From: Streptomyces sp. NBC_00483
GTDB lineage: Bacteria; Actinomycetota; Actinomycetes; Streptomycetales; Streptomycetaceae
DNA: 64,000 nucleotides
Assembly: GCF_036013745.1 (NCBI RefSeq)
Contig: NZ_CP107880.1
Span: forward strand, 7,998,001-8,062,000
Reading direction: 5' to 3'
Part shown: positions 8,622-21,060 of the stretch, piece by piece
How the letters are laid out: every line of letters starts with the position of its first letter
How positions within the stretch are numbered: position 1 is the stretch's first letter
The notes under the pieces: generated by a model
Database searches by the model: none
Told to the model about the DNA's origin: nothing
Seen by the model: only the letters and a program-made list of their open reading frames with translations
Position numbers and translations under genes: made by a program

Positions 8622-9482
8622 TCATGCCAGCCTGGCCTGGTGGGTAATCGCCGTCCGAGCGATGTTGCGCGCGCGATGGGACATCTTCTCCAGAGGGTCG
8701 TCGGGTAGTGCATAGCCGTACGCTGGACCGTCGATTGGGAAGCGGGCGATTCTGCTGGAAAAGCACCGAAGTCCTACAAGGGGCCCTCCCTCTTCACTAG
8801 GCTGGATCAGGTCCGGCACCCGCTCCGGCTTCAGTCCAACGTGACGGGCGACCTCGCCCACCAGAGATCTCCTGATGGCTGGCCACGGTCCGCGCCCGCC
8901 GGCCCGCGCGGCCACCGCGACCGTATCGGTGGGCAGGTCATTCCCGTCCTCCAGGAATATCGAGTACACCATGAGAAAGAGCCCGTCATGTGCTGGCTTC
9001 GTGCACCGCTCGCCATCCTCTAATTCCGGGCAATCGCAGCCGAGCAGACGGGGCAGCACCGCAGCCCCGATCCTTTCCACCGGCTCAGGAGGGAAACGCG
9101 ACCGCAGCACGGAGGCGGTGAGGCCTACCTGCTCCGCACCCCGTTGCCAGGACGGCCGGGTGATCTCCAGGGCGGGGGAATGGACGGTGGTGCCGAGCCC
9201 GTTCATCCATGCAGGGCTCGCCTCACCCACACGCCTCGCCCCGGCAAGCAGCGCGAGAACCTGCCGCGCGACATCCTCCCTGCCGCAGCCCAACTCGCTG
9301 GCCAGCTCGGAACGCTGGGCGGGCGACAGCACCCTGTCCCACACCTCCTGCGCCACCGAGGCATGGCACAGCATGTCAGCGACGAGCGGATTCCAGGCCG
9401 GCCCGCCCTGCCTGAGTAGAACTCCGTCGAAATCCACAGAACCCCAGCACCATCGGTGAGTCATGTGCCCGGAGCGGTCCAT
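8622..9482 (-). CDS. Degenerate Cas3 HD-domain-like protein
   Basis: 286 aa from ATG 9482 (GGGGGAA at good spacing; an ATG at 9548 would be the longest choice). Residues about 30-90 align by eye with the N-terminus of the cas3 at 19511-18131: WNPLVADML against WLPLWRHLAD, AQEVWDRVLS against the LWD segment, and LALLAGARRVGEASPAW against LLAVWLAGVHHIGKATPAF. The metal-binding His and Asp are replaced (GARRVG where active Cas3 has H-D), so an HD nuclease activity is not expected. The rest is mostly helical with a Cys pair (GCDCPELEDGERC) and no helicase motifs. It may be a decayed cas3 copy, an anti-Cas3 decoy, or a structural part of this unusual CRISPR locus. It lies divergent from array 2. 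Confidence 0.6.
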   Translation of the reverse strand: MDRSGHMTHRWCWGSVDFDGVLLRQGGPAWNPLVADMLCHASVAQEVWDRVLSPAQRSELASELGCGREDVARQVLALLAGARRVGEASPAWMNGLGTTVHSPALEITRPSWQRGAEQVGLTASVLRSRFPPEPVERIGAAVLPRLLGCDCPELEDGERCTKPAHDGLFLMVYSIFLEDGNDLPTDTVAVAARAGGRGPWPAIRRSLVGEVARHVGLKPERVPDLIQPSEEGGPLVGLRCFSSRIARFPIDGPAYGYALPDDPLEKMSHRARNIARTAITHQARLA

Positions 9483-9653
9483 CGGTTCCCCCACGCGTCC
9501 TTTACCTCTTCCTGTGCCGTGATGTCCCGTGATCCTGTCACCTGTCAATCAGGGAATGGGTAGGCGATTATGTAACGCGAGTCGAAAATGCCGGTTTCTG
9601 GCAAAGTGGAGAGAAGCGGCAGCCCGGTGTGGCAACATCCCTGCTCAGCAAGC

Positions 9654-10160
9654 CTGCTTCCCGTGCGCATAGGGATGGACCCATCGCGTCGTCGTACTTC
9701 TGCCGTTCGGGCAGCTGCTTCCCGCGCACGTGGGGATGGACCCCCCAGCTCAGGCGCCTAGGGCATTCCCCAAGCCTGCTTCCCGCACACGTGGGGATGG
9801 ATCCTTCACGAACGCGTCGACGTCACCCATGACGAACTGCTGCCCGTGCATGCGGGGATGGACCCACCAACTCCCTTCGCTGACATGCGGGGGACTGCTG
9901 CTTCCCGCGCGCGGGGATGGCCCCGGGGACCTGATGGCCTGGTACCCGGACTACTACTGCGTCCCGCGCACGCGGGGATGGGCCCCACAACGAGTACAAG
10001 GTCGAGGTGCACGAGGCCTGCTTCCCGCGCACGCGGGGATGGACCCGCCATGGCGACCTGTGCCGTCTGGCGCTGCATCTGCTGCCCGTGCACGCGGGGC
10101 TGGGCTCTACGCCGCGGAACTTCCGGGCGAGCTGCTCCCCGCAGGTACGAGGGCGGCCTC
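9654..10160 (+). CRISPR. CRISPR array 2 (type I-E): 8 repeats, 7 spacers, plus a degenerate end
   Basis: Repeats start at 9654, 9715, 9776, 9837, 9898, 9957, 10018 and 10079; spacers are 32 bases. The fifth repeat is only 27 bases because CA is lost in the loop (CCCGCGCGCGGGG), so the period drops to 59 there. Consensus core: CTTCCCGCGCACGCGGGGAT followed by GGACCC. After the eighth repeat a half-repeat is seen at about 10132-10143, marking the trailer end and hence rightward transcription. The array ends about 170 bp before the cas8e start, on the same strand. Confidence 0.96.
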
Positions 10161-10325
10161 CCGGTCGCATGGCACCCAGATGATGCCCGTCTCAACGTTC
10201 CGCCTGCGCACCGTAGTTGCCGCATTCCTCCCTGAACCGTCCCCGCCCCGTGCTAGGTTCCTGCTCCGGTGCGGGGCCGACTGCTCGTGGTATCGGGTGT
10301 CAGTGTGGAGTATGGGGGAAGCGCC

Positions 10326-11986
10326 GTGGAATCGGGTGCCGGAAAGAGTGAGGGGCCGTTACGCACCCTCCCTGCCTCTCGGATCAGTTGGGACCCGCGG
10401 AAGCGCGAGTGCATACCCATCGTCCGGATAGACGGTTCGTACGGGAAGGTCACGCTCGTTGCGGCGTTCCGCGAGGCGGACGATCTGATCGAGGTCGCTG
10501 GCAGTACGCCCGGTGAGACAGTTGCTCTGCTGGAGTACCTTCTGGCGATCTGTTATGCCTTCAAGGCTCAGCCGGAGAGTTCCAGTCGGTGGGCTGAGGA
10601 AATGGATTCGGGACGTTCCTTCGCTGAGCTCGCGGACGGGCTGGAGCAGTGCTGCGAGACGGAGGGCGGTGGCGACTGCGAGCACTGGGACCTCTTCCAC
10701 CCCACCGCCCCCCTCGGTCAGAACGCTCTCCTGGCCCCTTACCTCGACGAATACGGTGCCGGCCCGGCGCAGCTCGTGATCGAGCAAGTCGGTGACTACC
10801 ACCAGTTCTTCGATCACCACCATCTGGAACATAGCACTCCGCTGCCCGCTGATGCCGCGTTCCGCGCGATGCTCACCCAGCACGCCTATGGGCCCGGCGG
10901 GCGGGCCCGTATCGCCGGCGAGGCCACCCTCGGCCCCACGCTGAACAACCTCGCCCGCGGCCGACTCGCCGGACGTATCCGCGTCATCGCTCTCGGCCAA
11001 ACGCTCAGCGACACGCTGCGACTCAATCTGATCCCGTACGCCAAGGATGGACTCGACGGCGACCACTTCAATCGGACCTGGACCGTGGCTCCGCAGCCTC
11101 GCCGGACCTTCAAGGCCAAGCCGCCCGGCCGTGCCCCCGCGGGGCCTGCCGACCTGCACTCCGTGCTGGGCCGGTCCGTCCTGCTGCGCCCCGCGGTGAC
11201 CGAGGGTGGGGACATCGTGGTGGACAGGGTGCTACTTGCCGCGGGAGAGCTGCTCGAAGAGCTGGACCCGCATCAGATTCCCGATGCGGTGTACACCTCG
11301 GCCGGCAAGAGCGGAGCGGCCCGCCCATTGCAGCCCGCGGAGTCCAAGGCGTTCTGGCGGGAGGCGCATGCCCTGTACGCGGCCGTCGCGGACCGCCAGG
11401 TGAGGCCCGGTGGCGGGTCGGGCGGTGTGGCGGGTCTCTACGACCGGATCGCACGGCTGCCCCGGCGTCGTCTGGAGCTGATGGCGGTGGGGCTGATCGC
11501 CCGCCAGACCACCGTGGTCAGCTGGGTCTGCGACACCTTCCCCTTCGTACCCGGCCGTGAGCAGGATCTGCGCTATGCCGCCGAGCGAGGCTCCGCGCTC
11601 GCCGAATATGTGGCCGACGCGTTGTCCAAGGCCGCGTCCACCGCCTGGACGATGGCCTACCCCAACCCGAAGCCGGCCGACAAGAAGGACCAGATCGCCC
11701 GGTTCGACGCAGGCCCGGAACACTGGGCCCACACCGCTGAGCACTTCCACACGCTCCTTGAAGAGACGATCGCCGCCGCAGACGACGAGGCGCGACTTGA
11801 CGCGGCACTCATCACGTACGCCGCGGAACTGGCCACCGCAGCACGCCGCTTCCTGCTCCACCGCCTCGACTCCTTGCCCTCAAACACCCAGGGCCACCGC
11901 GCCAGAGCTCGCGCACTGCACCGGCTCAAGCAACTCCTCTACGAGGACAAGAAGACCCCGACGGAACTGACGAAAGGGGAGGGATC

Positions 11987-11990
<4 letters not shown>
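10326..11990 (+). CDS. cas8e: Cascade large subunit Cas8e (Cse1/CasA)
   Basis: 554 aa from GTG 10326, chosen over GTG 10269 because GGGGGAAGC precedes it at 6-8 bp. The family signature is clear along the whole length: the TPGETVALLEYLLAICYAF helix, WDLFHPTAPLGQNALL, the IEQVGDYHQFFDHHHLEHS segment, and a C-terminal four-helix bundle (RFLLHRLDSLPSNTQGHRAR). Cas8e recognises the PAM, starts R-loop formation and normally recruits Cas3. Length is similar to E. coli CasA (about 500). It is the first gene of a tightly overlapping operon; its TGA overlaps the cse2 ATG. With cas3 broken in this locus, this subunit would be the natural docking point for any replacement effector. Confidence 0.92.
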
Positions 11991-15472
<3,482 letters not shown>

Positions 15473-15487
15473 GAAGGAGTGGCAGGG

Positions 15488-17332
15488 ATGCTGGAACGGC
15501 GGGCGCTGAATCAACTCGCGCAGAAGGCAACTGTCGCGGTAACCGCAGGAACGGGCCGGGACCGCAGATTCCTGGGCACGGGCTTCTACGTGGCTCCGCG
15601 TACGGTACTGACGGCCGCTCAAGTGGTACGCGGGCAGCCGCGCGACGTTGCCGTGAGCAGCGCAGCGCGCGAGGAGACCGGCCCCTGGATGGCGCGGGTG
15701 CGCAACATGCGCCACACCGAACAACAGCCGGGCGGAAACACGTCCGTGGAACAGGATCTAGCTCTGCTCGAACTCCTCGACGACCCCGGCGACCACGAAT
15801 GCGTCTGGCTGACCGACCGGGCTGCCTGGAATGGTCGCCAACTGGCCGGATACGCGCACCGGCACGACTCCGCCACCGGGCAACCCATGGCGTGGAGCGC
15901 AGTGCTGGAGATGCACGCCCGCACCGGCCCGTACGGCCTGCGCCTGGCTCCCTCCGTCGAGATCCCCGCGGGCAGTAGCGGCGGACTCCTCGTGGAGTCC
16001 AGGACCGGCGACGCCGTCGGCATTCTCACCGCCGGCCGCCATGACGGCGGAGGGCTAGGAGTACTCCTGTCCGCCCTCCGCGGCCTCGGCCTCGAGTACC
16101 AGCGCGTGATCACCGAGCACGACCGCTGGCACGGCTCCCGCCCGCTGCAGGTCCGCACGACAACCTGGACCCGCGAACAGCAGCTCATGCTCCCCAGCGC
16201 CGACGGCCGATTCAGCGCCGACCGGTGGACCCCGCAGGACCGGCGGACCGCACTGCACCTGCTGGCCTCGCTCCCGCACCCCGAAAGCCCTGCCACCGTC
16301 GGCGAATTGGCCCTCAGAGCCCTGGAGGGACATCCACTCCTCCCCGGCCCCGCGGGCAACGCCCCTGCGCTGCTGACATGGCGCGACGGCCACGGACTGC
16401 TTCGCGAGAGCACCGTGCCCCGACCTGCCGCGCTCCACCTGCGCTACCTCTGGCTCGTCGCCCAGCACCTGAGCCCCCACAACGGTGCCGAAGCCCTGCT
16501 CGACTGGGTCGACCAGCGTGCCCAGTCCCTCGACGACCTCGGACTCCTGCGCCGCCTGCAGAACCGCACCGCCCGGCCCCGCCTCGCTCCCGCCCCGCAA
16601 CCGTGCTGGACCTCCGGCGCCGCGCTGCTCGTCGGCGTCTCCTCGTACACCCACCTCCCCGGAGTCCCCTCCATCGGCAACAACCTCGACGATCTCCATG
16701 CGCTTCTCACCTCCCCCGAGTTCGGCATCCCCGAGGACCGGGTGGAGGTGATCCGCAACCCCGACAACGAGAAGAAGATCCACAAGGTCATCGACGACCT
16801 CATCGAGAAGGTCGACCCGTCTCAGGGCGCCTTCATGCTCTACTACGCCGGCCACGGCCGCTCTGATCCCGAGGACGGCAAGCTCCAGCTCTCCCTGGTC
16901 GACTCCCGCCAGGACAGGTCCCACTCCTACTGGGACTTCGACGCGATCCGCAGACACATCGCCGAGTGCGGACTGCCCATCCGCCTGGTCCTGCTCGACA
17001 GTTGCTACAGCGGCGCCGCCCTCGACACACTCACCGGCAACAGCTCCCCCTCTGTCGCTATCCGTGGCACCTACGTGATGACCTCTTCCAGCGCTACCGA
17101 GGAATCGCTCGTGACCGCCGGCCGGAACACCGCCTTCACCGCAGGCCTCCTCGCCGTCCTGCGTGAGGGAGTCCCCGCAATGGGGCCGGTCCTGGACGCC
17201 GCGACCGTGTACGAAGCGGTCCGCAAGTACTGCGCGGACCGGGAACTACCCGAACCTGACCACCAAGGCACCCACCACGGATCCAGCATTCCCCTCATGC
17301 CCAACACAGCCCACTTCCAGGAGTCACGGTGA
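15488..17332 (+). CDS. Trypsin-like plus caspase-like protease of the Cascade operon (EACC1-associated type)
   Basis: 614 aa from ATG 15488 (AAGGAG at 15474-15479, 8-bp spacing). Domain 1 (about 10-210) is a trypsin/HtrA-like fold: GTGFYVAPRTVLTAAQVV, DLALLEL (Asp90) and the GSSGG serine loop (Ser164). The catalytic His is replaced by Gln45 (AAQ for AAH). Domain 2 (about 215-365) is helical and not recognised. Domain 3 (about 375-600) is a C14 caspase/metacaspase fold with both catalytic residues intact: His456 in YYAGHGRSD and Cys506 in VLLDSCYSG. This matches the caspases found with EACC1 in bacterial conflict systems. The stop overlaps the EACC1-like start (GTGA). Position as the sixth gene of a Cascade operon suggests a protease effector triggered by target binding; this role is inference. 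Confidence 0.85.
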   Translation: MLERRALNQLAQKATVAVTAGTGRDRRFLGTGFYVAPRTVLTAAQVVRGQPRDVAVSSAAREETGPWMARVRNMRHTEQQPGGNTSVEQDLALLELLDDPGDHECVWLTDRAAWNGRQLAGYAHRHDSATGQPMAWSAVLEMHARTGPYGLRLAPSVEIPAGSSGGLLVESRTGDAVGILTAGRHDGGGLGVLLSALRGLGLEYQRVITEHDRWHGSRPLQVRTTTWTREQQLMLPSADGRFSADRWTPQDRRTALHLLASLPHPESPATVGELALRALEGHPLLPGPAGNAPALLTWRDGHGLLRESTVPRPAALHLRYLWLVAQHLSPHNGAEALLDWVDQRAQSLDDLGLLRRLQNRTARPRLAPAPQPCWTSGAALLVGVSSYTHLPGVPSIGNNLDDLHALLTSPEFGIPEDRVEVIRNPDNEKKIHKVIDDLIEKVDPSQGAFMLYYAGHGRSDPEDGKLQLSLVDSRQDRSHSYWDFDAIRRHIAECGLPIRLVLLDSCYSGAALDTLTGNSSPSVAIRGTYVMTSSSATEESLVTAGRNTAFTAGLLAVLREGVPAMGPVLDAATVYEAVRKYCADRELPEPDHQGTHHGSSIPLMPNTAHFQESR

Positions 17333-17748
17333 CCAATCGCCCGGCCCTCACCCTCACCACCGCCGACGGCGCCCCAGCCCCCGACGGGCTGCGCCGCTTC
17401 CTCACCCGCGACCCGGGCCTCCAACGCGTCGCCCGTGCCGCCTGGCAGCCCGCCGCTCCACCTGATCCCGGACACCTCGGCACTGGCCTCGACATACTCA
17501 CCCTTGTGATCACCGGCGCCTTGGCGCTGCCCTCCGCCATCGACACCGTCCGCCGCTGGTGCGCGGCGACGGGGGGTGACGGCAATGCGATCTCCGTCAG
17601 CGGAGGGGGCGTCTCGGTCACTGTCAGCGGGGCCACAACGCCGGAACAAGCTGCTGCCCTGGCCGCAACGTTGACCGCGGCTCTGCAGCCGGTGCCGGAT
17701 GCGGCCGAGGTAGCAGCGCCGGAACCCGGCGGTTCCTCAGGAGCGTGA
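17329..17748 (+). CDS. EACC1-like protein (effector-associated constant component 1)
   Basis: 139 aa from GTG 17329, overlapping the protease stop. The pattern fits the EACC1 family: a short leader, LRRFLTRDPGLQRVARAAW, then Pro-rich turn and a hydrophobic stretch (DILTLVITGALALPSAIDTV), and paired beta-strands VSVSGGGVSVTVSG near residue 95 before a C-terminal helix (AAALAATLTAAL). EACC1 proteins are known as a constant partner of caspase, trypsin and other effectors in NTP-dependent conflict systems of Actinobacteria. Here it is tied to a CRISPR complex instead. Recognition is by pattern, since the family is short and variable. Confidence 0.7.
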   Translation: MTNRPALTLTTADGAPAPDGLRRFLTRDPGLQRVARAAWQPAAPPDPGHLGTGLDILTLVITGALALPSAIDTVRRWCAATGGDGNAISVSGGGVSVTVSGATTPEQAAALAATLTAALQPVPDAAEVAAPEPGGSSGA

Positions 17749-17749
17749 C

Positions 17750-17863
17750 GTGCCGCTGTTCGCCCGTCGGAAGATGGAGACGCCGTGTCTGGCCGCATCG
17801 GAAGGCGCACTGTTCCAAGCGCCCGACGCAAATGGGACCAGCTATGGCCCAACTCCGGGGTAG
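17750..17863 (+). CDS. Possible 37-aa ORF at the end of the cas/protease operon
   Basis: GTG 17750 has AGGAG at 17738-17742 with 7-bp spacing, and the frame MPLFARRKMETPCLAASEGA... runs to TAG at 17863. It would be the last gene of the operon, or the stump of a longer gene lost when the region rearranged. No homology seen. Confidence 0.3.
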   Translation: MPLFARRKMETPCLAASEGALFQAPDANGTSYGPTPG

Positions 17864-17969
17864 GCAGCCGCTGATGCTTCGACACGGGAACGTTTCCTAC
17901 TGGGTGTGATGTCATCCAGGTCTCGGTCAATGAAACTGTCGCGGAACTGCGTTGGGCAGTTAGGAATGT

Positions 17970-19511
17970 TCAGATCGTGAGTGCTCCCCGCACCCGCAGG
18001 GATGGCCCCGGGCCCGACTGCATCGCCTTCACGCCCCGCTCGTGCTCCCCGGACCCGCGGGGATGGTCCCTCCGCTCGGGGTGGGTGGCCATCCACAGCC
18101 AGTGCTCCCCGCATCCGCGGGGACGGTCCCGGTTGCCCTGCTTCCGGCCGCTGAGCCACTGATGAGCGACGAGCTCGGCGAGTGCGAACGGATCCTGACC
18201 ACCGCGCGGCGCGACCGTTCCCTCGCCGTCCAGGTCCACCGCAGAGACCGGCTTCGAGACGGCCATCAGCCCGGCGAAGTGCTCGTTCAGCGCGGCTTTG
18301 GAGTGGGCCAGCCGCACCGACCACGACGTACCGTCCTCGCCCGGAGGCAACCGCCGCAGCCAGTCCAGCAGGCGCGGGAACATCGCGTTGCTCGTCGCCA
18401 TCGTCGGAAGAGCGAAGAAGTATCCTCCTGCCCCGCTGCGGGCAGCGAAGATTTCGGCAACCGCCAGCGCGGCCTCAGTCTTTCCCTCGCCCATCGGCGC
18501 CTCAATCAACATCAGCCCAGGGCAAGGCAGTTCGCGGGCGAGCCGCACCGCCGCCTCTTGCACCGGTCGGGGCTTCGCCCCCAACGGGAGATCGAAGCGC
18601 GCGGCGAACAACTCGACCGCTGTCCCCTTGGGTTCCTTCGGCCGCCATGGCTCGGGCAGATCGAGCCTCTGCCATGCCGACGTAACCCGCTCCTCGCCAC
18701 TACGCGGAGCGTCCTCGGGAAAGTACGGAAACAGATCCGCATTGCTGGCGATCCAGTCAGCAACAATCACCAGCGCGGACAGTGCAGCCTGCACGGTCTG
18801 TGGCATCTTCACCCGCTGCCACGCACCCAACCGTTCCGCTACTCCGAACTCCGCCGCGCAGGCATCCAGTAACTCTCGCTGCACCCGCTGCCACAGCACC
18901 TCGGAAGCCCCCGGCGTACGCAGCAGTTCAGGATGATCGTCCAGATCCTTCACCTGGACCGCCTCCGGCGGCGACCCATGATGACCGCCGATCACCACCG
19001 CGAACTGCCTACAGCTACGCGGCGACCACCCGTACCGCTCCTCCAGCCACTCGGTGAGCAACACCTGTCCTGCCAACCCATGCGGAGCCATCCGCCGATC
19101 GGCCATATACCGCTGCCCCGCCATCGCCAGCCCGGCACTGCGCATCCCGTCCGCCAGCGAGTCCACCTGGCAGGCAAAAGCCGGCGTTGCCTTCCCGATG
19201 TGGTGCACCCCTGCCAACCACACCGCCAGTAACCGCGCATCTGATTCCCCGCCAGGCAGCGCCTGCGCCACCAATTCCCGCACGGCCCGAGGTATCCACT
19301 GGTCCCACAAGAGCCCTGCCGCCGCCCCGCTATCGGCAAGATGCCGCCACAACGGCAGCCACCCGCCCCCGGCGAAGTCGTACTTCGCCCATACCGTCCG
19401 CGCCGCTGGCGACAGCCCTCCACCAAGACCACCCATGGCCGTCCACTCCTCCAGCCCGCCGCATACATGCTTGGCTAGCAAACACACGGTTGCCAGCTTC
19501 TCCGCACCCAC
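17970..19511 (-). pseudogene. cas3: cas3, truncated within the helicase domain and running into CRISPR array 3
   Basis: From GTG 19511 the frame encodes a Cas3 N-terminus: HD domain with His57 (WLPLWRHLADSG), the HD motif at 103-104 (LAGVHHIGKATPAF), MAPHGLAG and IGGHHGSPP; then the helicase start with Walker A at about 337-346 (EAPMGEGKTEAAL) and motif Ia (FFALPTMATSNAMFPRLL). Recognisable Cas3 sequence stops at about residue 460 (AHQWLSGRKQG, position 18131); the last 53 codons are simply the CRISPR repeats and spacers of array 3 read backwards. DEAH box, RecA2 and C-terminal domain are absent (full length is about 900+). The motif reads His-His where Asp is expected. It is almost certainly unable to unwind or degrade DNA. 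Confidence 0.85.
17981..18130 (+). CRISPR. CRISPR array 3 (type I-E): 3 repeats, 2 spacers, fused to cas3
   Basis: Repeats at 17981-18009, 18042-18070 and 18102-18130; spacers of 32 and 31 bases. Consensus core GTGCTCCCCGCACCCGCGGG, distinct from arrays 1, 2 and 4 in loop and first bases. The third repeat is followed without any gap by internal cas3 sequence (18131 on). The 200 bp to the left is a possible leader, which would imply rightward transcription, antisense to the cas3 stump. Confidence 0.92.
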
Positions 19512-19707
19512 GGAGACCCGGAATGAAAGCAGACACCACTGACAACTGACTCGGGGTCACAACTTCACCGCTGGCCTCGTGAGTCAAACACAGAGTGCTT
19601 GTTTAACGGCTTAGTCGCCCTTGATATTGGATAAGTCCGTAATGGGGGATTCTGGTGAAGTTGGTAAAACGCCCTCCGTTCTCTGAAGAACCACCAGGTC
19701 GGAGAGC
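19512..19707 (+). promoter_or_regulatory. Probable leader of array 4
   Basis: About 150 bp of unusually AT-rich sequence for this genome (for example GATATTGGATAAGTCCGTAA and TTGGTAAAACGCC near 19660) lies directly before the first, perfect repeat of array 4, as expected of an I-E leader and promoter. It also separates the array from the divergent cas3 start. Confidence 0.55.
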
Positions 19708-20407
19708 CTGCTCCCCGCGCACGCGGGGATGACCCCCGGTCAACGGTCGGCAGCAACCCGCACCTGATCTGCTCCCCGCGCACGCGGGGATGACCCCTGC
19801 GTCGACCTCGAGCCCAGCGACGACTTGATCTGCTCCCCGCGCACGCGGGGATGACCCAGAGACTGCCACGCAACACCTACTCGACACAGACTGCTCCCCG
19901 CGCACGCGGGGATGACCCCGACGCTCAGACGGCCACACAGCCAACCGCCGGCTGCTCCCCGCGCATGCGGGGATGACCCCCAGCTGACGCCAGGGATCAC
20001 GGCCAGCACGGTCTGCTCCCCGCGCATGCGGGGATGACCCCACGTCAGCGACGACAGCGAAGAGGCTCCAGTTCTGCTCCCCCGCGCATGCGGGGATGCT
20101 CCCCCCACGCTTTTCGGGGTTGCACCCCGTGGGCCCTGCTCCCCGTGCACGCGGGGATGACCCCACGTCGAGCGGCGAGACAACCCCTGTCCCCAACTGC
20201 TCCCCGTGCACGCAGGGATGACCCCACCGTGACGGCGGCCTGCCGCCTGTGCAGCTACTGCTCCCCGCGCATGCGGGGATGACCCCCAGGGGTACAGCGG
20301 AGTGTAGATGGAGTGGCCTGCTCCCCGTGTGCGCGGGGATGATCCCGAGCAGTACAAGCTGACCGGGCGCGGCGGGTTCTGCTCCCCGCGCAGGCATGAT
20401 GGTCCAG
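19708..20407 (+). CRISPR. CRISPR array 4 (type I-E): 11 repeats plus a degenerate terminal repeat, 11 spacers
   Basis: Repeats start at 19708, 19769, 19830, 19891, 19952, 20013, 20074, 20136, 20197, 20258, 20318 and 20379. Most spacers are 32 bases; the one before 20318 is 31, and the 20074 repeat has an extra C and a GCTCCCC end. Consensus core CTGCTCCCCGCGCACGCGGG then GATGACCCC. The left repeats are identical and the right ones drift (CATG, GTGC, GTGT), ending in a broken copy at 20379, so the leader is on the left and transcription is rightward. The longest and best-kept array of the four. Confidence 0.97.
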
Positions 20408-20755
20408 AAGCTGCCTCGCCTCTCGGGTGGCTTCTGGCGGGTGCTCTGCTTACTACTCCTGTTCTCGGGAACGCCTCGCCGGCTGGGGCCACTTGGCTTC
20501 CTCGCTGAGCGCACGCTGAACCCACTCCACCGTGACTCTCCTGGGGCTTTTCAGGGACCTTCACGGTCTGTCCAAGGGACTTCCGAGGGACTTTTCTTCG
20601 CGTAAGAAGAGAAGGCCACGCCCAACGCATGGGCTGACGCCCCGTCATAAAGGTCAGCAATTACTCAGCATCGAGACTGCCAGAGCTGATCAAACCCTGC
20701 GACACCTGCAACTGAGAAGCGGCACGAGAATGTGTCCTCACCTGCAAAGTTGCTG
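20408..20755. other. Right border of the CRISPR island, no intact gene
   Basis: About 350 bp with no convincing coding frame and lower GC toward 20640-20760. CACCTGCAA occurs twice (20703-20711 and 20740-20748) about 37 bp apart, which could be the end of a lost insertion element. It is followed at once by an MFS gene fragment. Confidence 0.35.
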
Positions 20756-20789
20756 CTACAGGGCGCCGTCGTATGGTGTCCGTGCGCCC

Positions 20790-20896
20790 GTATAAGAGAA
20801 CCAGTCGTACCACTCGACGGCGTTGCCGACGGAGGCGGCGAGCAGTTGCCTGACCGGGTGGGTCGGCGGGGCGGCGGTCTTGATCGTCTCTGTCAT
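20790..20896 (-). pseudogene. 5' fragment of an MFS (MHS family) transporter gene
   Basis: From ATG 20896 the frame reads MTETIKTAAPPTHPVRQLLA followed by SVGNAVEWYDWFSYT, the conserved first transmembrane segment of MHS-type major facilitator permeases. The similarity ends at about 20790 and the frame then reads unrelated residues to 20756. A complete gene would need about 1,250 bp more leftward, where CRISPR array 4 now lies. This indicates that the island's arrival or a deletion removed the rest. Confidence 0.6.
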
Positions 20897-21060
20897 GATC
20901 CCGACGCTAACCGCGAGAAGTGCCTGTTCACGATCGGTTTGACGGAGTCGACACATCGCCGTCACCCGGGACGTTCCGCCGCCGGACCGATGACAACCGA
21001 CCATGCGGTGCCCATCATTGGCCGAGCGCATCGAGAAGTGTCGAGAAATGAGGGGACATC

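Noticed and set aside
10165..10325. Sigma-70-like promoter for the cas operon
   Set aside because: TTGCCG and TAGGTT are present but 31 bp apart; no acceptable spacing, so no promoter is claimed.
19330..19587. 85-codon frame near the cas3 start
   Set aside because: Overlaps the cas3 N-terminus in another frame and shows no homology.
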